From the IMG/VR virus record IMGVR_UViG_3300025141_000451, positions 1 to 32,076 of that record: a DNA stretch of 32,076 nt; one strand, given 5' to 3'. Position numbers and translations under genes: made by a program. The notes under the pieces are model-generated. The model was not told where the DNA came from and ran no database searches. It was given only the letters and a program-made list of their open reading frames with translations. Below are positions 24,974 to 29,892 of the stretch, one piece after another. This stretch comes from a virus. Each line of letters opens with the position of its first letter. The stretch's first letter is position 1.

Positions 24974-24978
24974 CATTG

Positions 24979-25518
24979 ATGACTAACTTATTTGAGCGCT
25001 TACAGAGCGCAGCTCGCCCGTATGAGGTGAGAGTAGGAGAGATCCTGACAACAGAAAACTGGCACCCTATCCCATCTCAGTCGATGGATTATGATGTGCT
25101 ACTATACAACCCCTTAGAAGATAAACACTTAAAAGTAGAAGTGAAGGTTCAAGAGGGGTGCAATAAGAATAAAAAACCTTATGACACTGCATGTATTGAG
25201 ATAAAAGAATACCAATACAGACATGATGATTATGTATGGAGCCATTGGCTAACAGCACCATTCGACATCATGGTGCATTACAATAAGTTTAATGATACTG
25301 CTTACCTCTTCAATGGACAGATCCATAGGTCATGGGCGTGGGGCAAAAGACATAACAGACGCCGCTCTTTTCAGGTAAAAACTGAATACATAAAGAGCGG
25401 TTGGACAGATGTAAATGCTGGGTTCTTTATGTCTATACCATACAAACCTACCACGAACAGGAAAAAAACATCTGCTATTAATGTGGGGAGGCTCCATGAA
25501 CCTATTTCAGATACCTAA
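24979..25518 (+). CDS. PD-(D/E)XK-like nuclease
   Basis: A 179-aa protein. SMDYDVLLYN followed 14 residues later by LKVEVKVQE matches the D...(E)xK catalytic core of the PD-(D/E)XK nuclease fold (Asp about 37-39, Glu 54, Lys 56). The N-terminus begins with a short helix (MTNLFERLQSAARPYEVRVGEIL), as in small resolvase- or recycling-type enzymes of this superfamily. It may cut host DNA or process phage junctions; the substrate is unknown. ATG 24979 is preferred over the TTG 3 bases earlier because GGAGA lies 5 bases before it. Its end overlaps the next gene by 23 bases. Confidence 0.55.
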   Translation: MTNLFERLQSAARPYEVRVGEILTTENWHPIPSQSMDYDVLLYNPLEDKHLKVEVKVQEGCNKNKKPYDTACIEIKEYQYRHDDYVWSHWLTAPFDIMVHYNKFNDTAYLFNGQIHRSWAWGKRHNRRRSFQVKTEYIKSGWTDVNAGFFMSIPYKPTTNRKKTSAINVGRLHEPISDT

Positions 25519-25762
25519 GGTAACATTAAAACAAGGCGATCTTTTCGTGCTGACAAATAAAACAAACAACAACAATCAAGCGATGATGATACTAACTCAG
25601 TTCGATCTGATAGATGAAGAAACTGCGGTATTAGAGCTAACCTCACCTGATGACAACTCTCAACGCATAGTAGGAGAACTAAGATTAAATCAAGGTTTCT
25701 ATGTGAATGGCCAACTACTCGACTGCCACATAGATTACACACCCATCTTGGGGGAGGCATAA
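25496..25762 (+). CDS. Small protein, function unknown
   Basis: An 88-aa protein (MNLFQIPKVTLKQGDLFVLTN...), beta-rich with alternating hydrophobic residues and a C-terminal HIDYTPILGEA. No motif recognised. The ATG at 25496 has GGGGAGG just upstream and overlaps the nuclease end, so it is translated with it. It could be a partner or inhibitor of the nuclease, but that is only a guess from coupling. Confidence 0.5.
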   Translation: MNLFQIPKVTLKQGDLFVLTNKTNNNNQAMMILTQFDLIDEETAVLELTSPDDNSQRIVGELRLNQGFYVNGQLLDCHIDYTPILGEA

Positions 25763-25767
25763 AAGAA

Positions 25768-25998
25768 ATGATACATGAGCAGAACAATGGATACGCAGTG
25801 GTGATAGAAAATCCAAAGCTATGGGGGAAGTATTGCGTATTCACACCAAAAGGTTTAATAATCCCATGCCATAATCTCAACACAGCACGCAACATACGCG
25901 ATGACTATAACATGAAGGTGAAAAAATGCCAGGACACAGAAAAAGCTACGATAACAGACAAGATCCTACTCAAGGTAAAGCAGCACAAACAGGCGTAG
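25768..25998 (+). CDS. Small protein, function unknown
   Basis: A 76-aa protein, MIHEQNNGYAVVIENPKLWGKYCVF..., with the layout of a short beta-hairpin domain followed by a basic helical tail. No known motif. GGGGAGG stands 11 bases before ATG 25768, and the gene is 5 bases after the preceding stop. Its last 73 bases overlap the next gene in another frame, unusual even for a phage, so one of the two ends or starts could be misread. Confidence 0.5.
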   Translation: MIHEQNNGYAVVIENPKLWGKYCVFTPKGLIIPCHNLNTARNIRDDYNMKVKKCQDTEKATITDKILLKVKQHKQA

Positions 25999-26189
25999 AT
26001 ACAATAGAAAAAGCGATCTATACATTAGAGTGTAAGCTTAATACTCCGCATAAATACACAGCTGAGGATAGAGAACTAATGCACCAAGGTATAGAATGGC
26101 TAAAGGCACAGAAACTGGCGGGAAAGACACTCATCGATGTAATCAATGACCTCCCCTCAGATGCCGAACTACCGGGGATTAAGCGTTGA
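25926..26189 (+). CDS. Small helical protein, function unknown
   Basis: An 87-aa mostly helical protein, with a polar start (MPGHRKSYDNRQDPTQGKAA) followed by DTIEKAIYTLECKLNTPHKY and ELMHQGIEWLKAQKLAGKTL. The ATG at 25926 follows GAAGGTG 6 bases upstream, so the start is supported despite the 73-base overlap. No homology recognised. It is the last gene before a hairpin that may end this early transcript. Confidence 0.52.
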   Translation: MPGHRKSYDNRQDPTQGKAAQTGVDTIEKAIYTLECKLNTPHKYTAEDRELMHQGIEWLKAQKLAGKTLIDVINDLPSDAELPGIKR

Positions 26190-26258
26190 AATCATCCATG
26201 CGTGAGATCGCTTACCTTCCCAGGAGCTACGGCTATACGCGTCTGATTTCGATTTTTC
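26186..26258 (+). terminator. Long-stem structure, likely terminator after the nuclease cluster
   Basis: TTGAAATCA (26186-26194) pairs with TGATTTCGA (26244-26252), 9 bp with one G-U, and inside it GCGT/ACGC (26200-26203 and 26237-26240). A T-rich run, TTTTTCTTTTT, follows immediately. It starts in the stop codon of the previous gene, as terminators in compact genomes often do. The stem encloses a larger loop than usual, so it might instead be a small structured RNA. Confidence 0.45.
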
Positions 26259-26284
26259 TTTTTCCAAAAAGTTGAGGAGAAAAA

Positions 26285-26320
26285 ATGATTTTTACAATGG
26301 AAAGTTGTAAAAAAATGTAA
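26285..26320 (+). CDS. 11-codon mini-ORF with strong ribosome site, leader candidate
   Basis: GAGGAG lies 5 bases before an ATG that opens MIFTMESCKKM and stops at 26320. The frame contains a 9-bp stem, TTTTTACAA/TTGTAAAAA (26289-26297 and 26305-26313), with loop TGGAAAG. Its stop lies in the first AAATGTAA element of the region. It may be a leader peptide for the gene at 26473, or the ribosome site may be coincidental. Low confidence. Confidence 0.25.
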   Translation: MIFTMESCKKM

Positions 26321-26435
26321 TAAAATAAATAATCATTTATTTAAAAAAGTTTTGTATAAATGAAGGTTATTTAGTATTATTAATCATCAAAACTTATTAC
26401 TATTTTAATAATAAATAGGTTATTGATAAAACAAA

Positions 26436-26454
26436 AAATGTAATAAAAATGTAA
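26436..26454 (+). repeat. Two phased AAATGTAA repeats before the 206-aa gene
   Basis: AAATGTAA at 26436-26443 and 26447-26454, 11 bases apart, with another single copy at 26313-26320. Same octamer and spacing as at 24342-24370. They sit 19 bases before ATG 26473, where a bound protein could repress it, as when a gene product controls its own promoter. Confidence 0.5.
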
Positions 26455-26472
26455 AAAAATGGAGATAAAAAA

Positions 26473-27093
26473 ATGCCAGTAAATAATAAAATGACAATGT
26501 TTGAAGTGTTAAGTTTGTGTAATGAAATAAAGGATTGGAAGATTTGGGAAGCAAAAATAAAAAAGATAAATAAAAACTTTCTTTACCTTGCCAAATGTAT
26601 TAATGATAGATTAATGTTTGATTTGCAAATCCATTATTCTCAAGTAGAAGATGCAGAAGATTTAAAAAAATATGTTGCCTATAAAAATGCCAAATCAATA
26701 AATGATTTAATAAATCAAAACTTTTACCAAAAGGAAAAGATTAGACATAACCTAAATCTAAACCTTTCCCGTGTTAATGGTTGGGATGAAGAAAAGTTAT
26801 TAGCTTTTGATGCACAAAAAATCATAAACTTTAATGATTGTATTTTAGGATTATTAATGGATAGTAAAGATTATTTATTTAGTTTTGAAAATGATGCATT
26901 AATAAATGTTTGTGCTTCAACTCATTTCAATCTAAAAAATCAGGCCGGTGTAGAAGATTTTGGTAATGCCATAAAATCTTTTTGCCAAAAAGATGTTTCA
27001 TCAACTTGTCCTGAAATGGATTGGAGGTTTAATGGCAAAATGGATCCTGAAGATTTAGAAGATTTTGAAATGGATGAACAAACTTTTCAATAA
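26473..27093 (+). CDS. AT-rich gene of unknown function, 206 aa
   Basis: A 206-aa protein rich in Lys, Asn, Asp and Phe, mostly helical, beginning MPVNNKMTMFEVLSLCNEIK and ending acidic (DPEDLEDFEMDEQTFQ). Its codon choice is clearly more AT-rich than that of its neighbours, and the gene is surrounded by non-coding DNA with AAATGTAA repeats upstream and a strong hairpin downstream, hinting at separate origin. No motif recognised; it has no visible zinc or catalytic cluster. Candidates include a replication initiator acting on the repeats or a host-takeover protein, both unproven. Ribosome site GGAGA is 7 bases before ATG. Confidence 0.55.
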   Translation: MPVNNKMTMFEVLSLCNEIKDWKIWEAKIKKINKNFLYLAKCINDRLMFDLQIHYSQVEDAEDLKKYVAYKNAKSINDLINQNFYQKEKIRHNLNLNLSRVNGWDEEKLLAFDAQKIINFNDCILGLLMDSKDYLFSFENDALINVCASTHFNLKNQAGVEDFGNAIKSFCQKDVSSTCPEMDWRFNGKMDPEDLEDFEMDEQTFQ

Positions 27094-27117
27094 AACAAAA
27101 TCAAAATAAAGTTGTAA

Positions 27118-27136
27118 AAGCCGGCTTTGCCGGCTT
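27118..27136. terminator. Perfect hairpin terminator, works best leftwards
   Basis: AAGCCGGC (27118-27125), loop TTT, GCCGGCTT (27129-27136) form a perfect 8-bp stem. Read on the minus strand, GCCGGCTTTT is followed by a short T tract, so it would end leftward RNA, such as one from 27354-27383. It also follows the 206-aa gene by 24 bases and would stop plus-strand RNA, though with a poorer T run. Confidence 0.75.
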
Positions 27137-27353
27137 CTACTTCTAAAACTATACTCATCACCCTTCAGGATAACTTGCTTAACATTTTCTTTTAGATAAG
27201 AAAAATGAAAAAGAAATGTAAAAAGATGTAATCCTTTTGTAAATCCTTTTAAATCCTTATCATCCTTTCCTTCCTTATTTTCCTTTGACCTTTGTTTCCT
27301 TTGGTCGATGTGTAATCGCGTCGCAAGCGTTTGACGAGTTTTGAAGCGACTTT

Positions 27354-27383
27354 TGTATAAGCCGGTTGATTGGCTATTTACAA
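27354..27383 (-). promoter_or_regulatory. Leftward promoter candidate (TTGTAA-N18-TATACA)
   Basis: On the minus strand TTGTAA (27383-27378), an 18-base spacer and TATACA (27359-27354). The -35 and the first half of the spacer (TTTGTAAATAGCCAAT) are identical to the promoter at 27503 facing the other way. RNA from here would run to the hairpin at 27136-27118, about 230 bases, with no good ORF. Confidence 0.35.
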
Positions 27384-27517
27384 ATGTATTACGAGTTTTT
27401 ACATCATTTTTACAAGTGGCCTCCTCTAAAATGTTGAATGGCTTTCTAAAGATTTACAAAAAAACCTGCCATAAAAGGCGACCTTTCTTTTTGTTTTATC
27501 TTTTGTAAATAGCCAAT
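27369..27517. repeat. 16-bp inverted repeat carrying two divergent promoter starts
   Basis: ATTGGCTATTTACAAA (27369-27384) is the perfect reverse complement of TTTGTAAATAGCCAAT (27502-27517); allowing one mismatch the arms extend to 20 bp. Both arms contain TTGTAA plus ATAGCCAAT, so each carries the -35 and part of the spacer of an outward-facing promoter. A second 10-bp repeat, ACCTGCCATA (27464-27473) and TATGGCAGGT (27566-27575), overlaps the right side. Confidence 0.6.
27474..27497 (+). terminator. Short hairpin with T-rich tail
   Basis: AAAGG-CGA-CCTTT (27474-27486) is followed by CTTTTTGTTTTATCTTTTG. The 5-bp stem is short but the T-rich tail is long. It could end plus-strand RNA that starts in the 27331-27361 area (TTGACG-N19-TATAAG) and insulate the promoter at 27503. 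Confidence 0.4.
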
Positions 27518-27531
27518 AAACATTGTAGAAT
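27503..27531 (+). promoter_or_regulatory. Rightward promoter candidate (TTGTAA-N17-TAGAAT)
   Basis: TTGTAA (27503-27508), 17-base spacer, TAGAAT (27526-27531). This is the right arm of the inverted repeat. Downstream short frames (for example an 18-codon basic one from 27567) lack properly spaced ribosome sites, so the product may be RNA. Confidence 0.45.
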
Positions 27532-27631
27532 AGTAATAGGCTTTTAAATGGCCAGCTAATGGGAGTATGGCAGGTCAAATCATCATCACAAAAAGAAAAA
27601 AGAAAGGATACGAAAAAGTGTAGTATTTTGT

Positions 27632-27660
27632 TTGTAAATCATCATTTTATGAGTTATAAT
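27632..27660 (+). promoter_or_regulatory. Strong promoter of a likely small RNA (TTGTAA-N17-TATAAT)
   Basis: TTGTAA (27632-27637), 17-base spacer, perfect TATAAT (27655-27660). The same -35 and spacing recur at 28526-28531/28503-28508 on the minus strand. Expected RNA start about 27667. Confidence 0.6.
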
Positions 27661-27666
27661 AGCATT

Positions 27667-27857
27667 AACAAGCGAGTTTAAAAGCAGGCCGGGGTGGGGC
27701 CCCAGGTTCAAGCGTCCAAAGCGAGTAGATCTGCTCGTTGAAATGCACCCCTTCAGAAAAGCGAAAACGAGATAAAGCGAAAACGAGAGAAAGAAAACTG
27801 GGAGTGAGCAACCATTGAGAAAAATACTCACCCCCAGAAAAAGGGCTAATCCCTTTT
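27667..27857 (+). ncRNA. Candidate small structured RNA, about 190 nt
   Basis: Between a strong promoter and a hairpin terminator (27839-27857) lies no credible ORF, but much structure: a palindrome TGGGGCCCCA (27695-27704), a near-palindrome CGAGTAGATCTGCTCG (27722-27737), a possible long-range GGGGTG/CACCCC pairing (27691-27696 and 27746-27751), two copies of AAAGCGAAAACGAGA, and an 11-bp stem with one mismatch, CTGGGAGTGAG/CTCACCCCCAG (27798-27808 and 27827-27837). Its first part is GC-richer than the flanks. No known RNA family recognised. Function unknown. Confidence 0.5.
27839..27857. terminator. Shared two-way terminator
   Basis: AAAAGGG (27839-27845), loop CTAAT, CCCTTTT (27851-27857). 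Its right edge overlaps the stop codon of the minus-strand gene (27858-27856), so it ends that gene from the right (TTTT/C after the stem on that strand) and the candidate small RNA from the left. Confidence 0.65.
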
Positions 27858-28452
27858 AAAAGATGTCTGCAGATACTACCCTGGCCCAACAATCACGGTA
27901 ATCATTAACATCCCGATCTTGAACTTGAATCCATGTCTGCATAAAGTTTTTGATTTCAACTTTCAGATCTGCATTCATTCTCCACTCACAACATTCCCAA
28001 CAACCTATGTCTAGTGGTGGGGTTTTGAAGTAATAGCAGCCATCTTTTTTGTAATGAAACTGAACCAATCGATTGTTCCGGGCCAAAATACCGGAAACAC
28101 TTCGGCTAGCCCATGTGATTACAGCATGACCATAGATCTTCTTCTTCTTTTTCTTAGGAATAATGGGTTTTAAATCTGTTTCAAACTCAAGCTTTCTGCG
28201 ATGACAAGCTATCCAATGCATTCTATTTCCGACTGTTCGCTTATCCCGTAACTTGTATTCAACCTGCCAACCAGGGAAAAACATGGCATCCTCTGACCAC
28301 CAGATCCGATACATTCTTATCAGATTTGAAGCATAATCAGGCTTTTCAACATGATAGTATTTACCCTTCTTGACGATTTGTTCATCATTCCATCGGGTTT
28401 CGTTATTCGTTCCATCACTCCAAAAAATGTCTGCTATTTTTATGTATGACAT
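27856..28452 (-). CDS. Minus-strand gene of unknown function, 198 aa
   Basis: A 198-aa protein rich in Trp, Tyr and Lys (MSYIKIADIFWSDGTNNETRW..., with a KKKKKK run near residue 100 and CWECCEWRMNADLKVEI near 150). The aromatic- and basic-rich composition suggests nucleic-acid or protein binding, but no family is recognised. AAGGAGAA is well placed before ATG 28452, and a TTGTAA-N17-TATAAT promoter stands at 28531-28503. It is the only sizeable minus-strand gene and is transcribed away from the methyltransferase cluster, as regulatory or early genes often are. Confidence 0.65.
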   Translation of the reverse strand: MSYIKIADIFWSDGTNNETRWNDEQIVKKGKYYHVEKPDYASNLIRMYRIWWSEDAMFFPGWQVEYKLRDKRTVGNRMHWIACHRRKLEFETDLKPIIPKKKKKKIYGHAVITWASRSVSGILARNNRLVQFHYKKDGCYYFKTPPLDIGCWECCEWRMNADLKVEIKNFMQTWIQVQDRDVNDYRDCWARVVSADIF

Positions 28453-28502
28453 GTTAGTTCTCCTTATTTTAAATGAATAGTTCTGCCATGAACCATGTTA
28501 TT

Positions 28503-28531
28503 ATTATACACAGCTGTAGCAGCATTTACAA
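28503..28531 (-). promoter_or_regulatory. Promoter of the 198-aa minus-strand gene
   Basis: On the minus strand TTGTAA (28531-28526), 17-base spacer, perfect TATAAT (28508-28503). Expected RNA start is about 28496, giving a 43-base leader to ATG 28452. Identical boxes and spacing to the promoter at 27632-27660 on the other strand. Confidence 0.65.
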
Positions 28532-28547
28532 AATAAAGTGAAAGTTC

Positions 28548-28575
28548 TCAAATTAATTGCATGCAATTAATTTGA
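28548..28575. promoter_or_regulatory. 28-bp perfect palindrome, operator candidate
   Basis: TCAAATTAATTGCA (28548-28561) is followed at once by its exact reverse complement (28562-28575), centred on GCATGC. It stands between the divergent promoters, 17 bases upstream of the minus -35 and 8 bases upstream of the plus -35, the classic place for a regulator that controls both directions. Such a long perfect dyad is very unlikely by chance. Confidence 0.75.
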
Positions 28576-28582
28576 AAAGTAG

Positions 28583-28611
28583 TTTATTGATCGATACTTA
28601 CAGTGTATAAT
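28583..28611 (+). promoter_or_regulatory. Promoter of the methyltransferase-to-terminase block
   Basis: TTTATT (28583-28588), 17-base spacer, perfect TATAAT (28606-28611). The -35 is poor against TTGACA, suggesting that an activator or the palindrome just upstream helps. Expected start about 28618, with AGGAGG at 28629-28634 before ATG 28643. Confidence 0.5.
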
Positions 28612-28642
28612 AGTAATGGCTTACATACAGGAGGAAAACAAC

Positions 28643-29158
28643 ATGAAGCTTAAACACTGGAAAAAGAAGGCTATGAAAGATGATGCTGACTATTCAGATG
28701 TCGTCTATACGCCGAAGGATCTTGCTTTTAGAATAGTGGATCACTTCAAGCCGTGGGGTTCTGTCTTAGAACCTTGCTGTGGCACTGAGCAGGGATACAT
28801 TGATCACCCAGCTTTTACACATTGGTGCGAAGTAAGAAAAGGAAAAGATTTCTTTGATTACGAAAAGTTCCACGATTGGATTATAACAAATCCACCTTAT
28901 TCAACATTCGCTCAGTTCTTGGAAGGTTCCCTATACACGGCCAATGAAATCGTTCTAGGGCCAATCAAAGCTGACCAGATCTTCAGTTCAAAGAAGCGTC
29001 TAAGGGTTATTAAAGAAGAAGGCTTTGGTATTAGAGAAATCGTCTTGATGGACACACCACCGAAACCTTGGCCTCAAACAGGCTTTCAATACTGTGCCGT
29101 CTGGCTTAGTCGAAACTACTTTGGCCCTATTAACTTTACAGATTGGAGGACAAAATAA
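28643..29158 (+). CDS. DNA adenine N6-methyltransferase, small
   Basis: A 171-aa enzyme. GSVLEPCCGTEQGYID (about residues 37-52) is the SAM-binding motif and ITNPPYSTF (about 85-93) the catalytic NPPY, both of N6-adenine methyltransferases. The protein is short and lacks an obvious target-recognition domain, so its sequence specificity must come from few residues or a partner. ATG 28643 is chosen over an in-frame ATG 27 bases earlier because AGGAGG precedes it properly. It overlaps the second methyltransferase (TAATG), so the two are co-translated and may act together. Confidence 0.85.
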   Translation: MKLKHWKKKAMKDDADYSDVVYTPKDLAFRIVDHFKPWGSVLEPCCGTEQGYIDHPAFTHWCEVRKGKDFFDYEKFHDWIITNPPYSTFAQFLEGSLYTANEIVLGPIKADQIFSSKKRLRVIKEEGFGIREIVLMDTPPKPWPQTGFQYCAVWLSRNYFGPINFTDWRTK

Positions 29159-29814
29159 TGTTAAATCAAAAAGGAACACCATTTAAAACAATAGTAATAG
29201 ATCCGCCATGGAAGTTCATTGGCGGTGGTAATCGTAATCCGGATCAGCATTATGACGCAATGAAGCTTAAGGACATCATCCCTCTTTGCAAAGATACACT
29301 TGATAACTACAACATTGAGGATAATGCACATTGCTACATTTGGTGCATCAACATGCACATTGACAAAGCTCTAGATCTAATGAAAGAACTAGGCTTCGAA
29401 TACAAGACGAACATTGCTTGGGTTAAGAACTCATTTGGTTTAGGATACTACTTCAGAGGCCAGCACGAGCTTTGTCTCTTTGGCGTTAAGGGTAAAGGTA
29501 GCCAAGTGAGAACAGGCCATAAGAATGTATCCTCAGTCATTAAAGCGAAGAAGCGAAAGCATAGTCAAAAACCAGATGAGTTCTACGATCTTGTTGAGAA
29601 AAGAAGCTTTGGCCCTTATCTTGAACTATTCAGTCGTCATACACGAAAAGGTTGGACAATGTGGGGTAATGAAGTAGGAAAGCTTGATGACCCAATTGAC
29701 GAACCGTCAATTGGAGAGGTATTAGATCTCTATCCACCTTCAAATGGCCCATTAGAGGAACGAAACATTTGGACAGAAGATCGTGCAAAAAAGACAATAG
29801 TTAAGGTTCGTTAA
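29158..29814 (+). CDS. MT-A70-type adenine methyltransferase
   Basis: A 218-aa protein with TIVIDPPWKF (about residues 11-20), whose DPPW is the catalytic motif of the MT-A70 family, and later YLELFSRHTRKGWTMWGNEVG, the matching SAM-side conserved region. HSQKPDEFYDL before it is also typical. MT-A70 enzymes in phages modify DNA adenine in specific sequence contexts. ATG 29158 follows GGAGGA. Together with the preceding enzyme it gives this genome two different adenine methyltransferases and no visible paired restriction enzyme. Confidence 0.9.
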   Translation: MLNQKGTPFKTIVIDPPWKFIGGGNRNPDQHYDAMKLKDIIPLCKDTLDNYNIEDNAHCYIWCINMHIDKALDLMKELGFEYKTNIAWVKNSFGLGYYFRGQHELCLFGVKGKGSQVRTGHKNVSSVIKAKKRKHSQKPDEFYDLVEKRSFGPYLELFSRHTRKGWTMWGNEVGKLDDPIDEPSIGEVLDLYPPSNGPLEERNIWTEDRAKKTIVKVR

Positions 29815-29820
29815 AAAAAA

Positions 29821-29860
29821 ATAACGACCCCGTTTATAAAAACAGGCGTCTCGTTATACT
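29821..29860 (+). promoter_or_regulatory. Promoter/operator candidate before the 107-aa gene
   Basis: TTTATA (29833-29838), 16-base spacer, TATACT (29855-29860), the second promoter type of this genome. A 7-bp inverted repeat ATAACGA/TCGTTAT (29821-29827 and 29851-29857) overlaps it and could be an operator. CCTGT/ACAGG arms (29865-29869 and 29878-29882) lie just after the start, next to the ribosome site. Confidence 0.38.
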
Positions 29861-29892
29861 TATACCTGTATTAACTTACAGGGAGATAATAA

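Larger units (their letters stand above)
24247..24978. other. Long non-coding, AT-rich, repeat-rich region (origin candidate and leader)
   Basis: No convincing conventional gene is present. In order it holds phased AAATGTAA repeats (24342-24370), a first 16-base dyad (24397-24412), a purine tract (24410-24432), a GC-rich imperfect hairpin (24438-24473), a long AT block with TTA/ATT trinucleotides and a 13-bp direct repeat (24561-24573 and 24592-24604), a TTACA run (24681-24697), a promoter candidate (24716-24743), a 16-bp stem (24751-24827), and a dyad and pairing element near the nuclease start. The first half looks like a replication origin, the second like a structured mRNA leader. Confidence 0.6.
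27094..27855. other. Non-coding region with several promoters, hairpins and a likely small RNA
   Basis: About 760 bases with no convincing protein gene on either strand. It contains a terminator hairpin (27118-27136), phased AAATGTAA-type repeats (27214-27231), a polypyrimidine stretch (27233-27302), outward-facing promoters built on an inverted repeat (27354-27531), a small hairpin with T-rich tail (27474-27497), a strong promoter (27632-27660) and a 190-base structured RNA unit ending in a shared terminator (27839-27857). Such space is unusual in a 32-kb phage. Confidence 0.6.

Noticed and set aside
24979-25518. Integrase or temperate module near the nuclease
   Set aside because: No tyrosine or serine recombinase motif, repressor or attachment-like repeat was seen anywhere in the window.
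27567-27623. 18-codon basic frame (starts MAGQIIITKRKKK) as a real peptide
   Set aside because: Ribosome-like GGGAG is only about one base before ATG, and no support from spacing or conservation.
27667-27857. tRNA or tRNA-like RNA because of a GGTTCAAG stretch near 27705
   Set aside because: No matching T-stem, acceptor stem or anticodon arm could be built around it.
27586-27892. Minus-strand frames of 75-81 codons over the candidate small RNA
   Set aside because: They cross a promoter and terminator hairpin, lack ribosome sites and read as random hydrophobic sequence.
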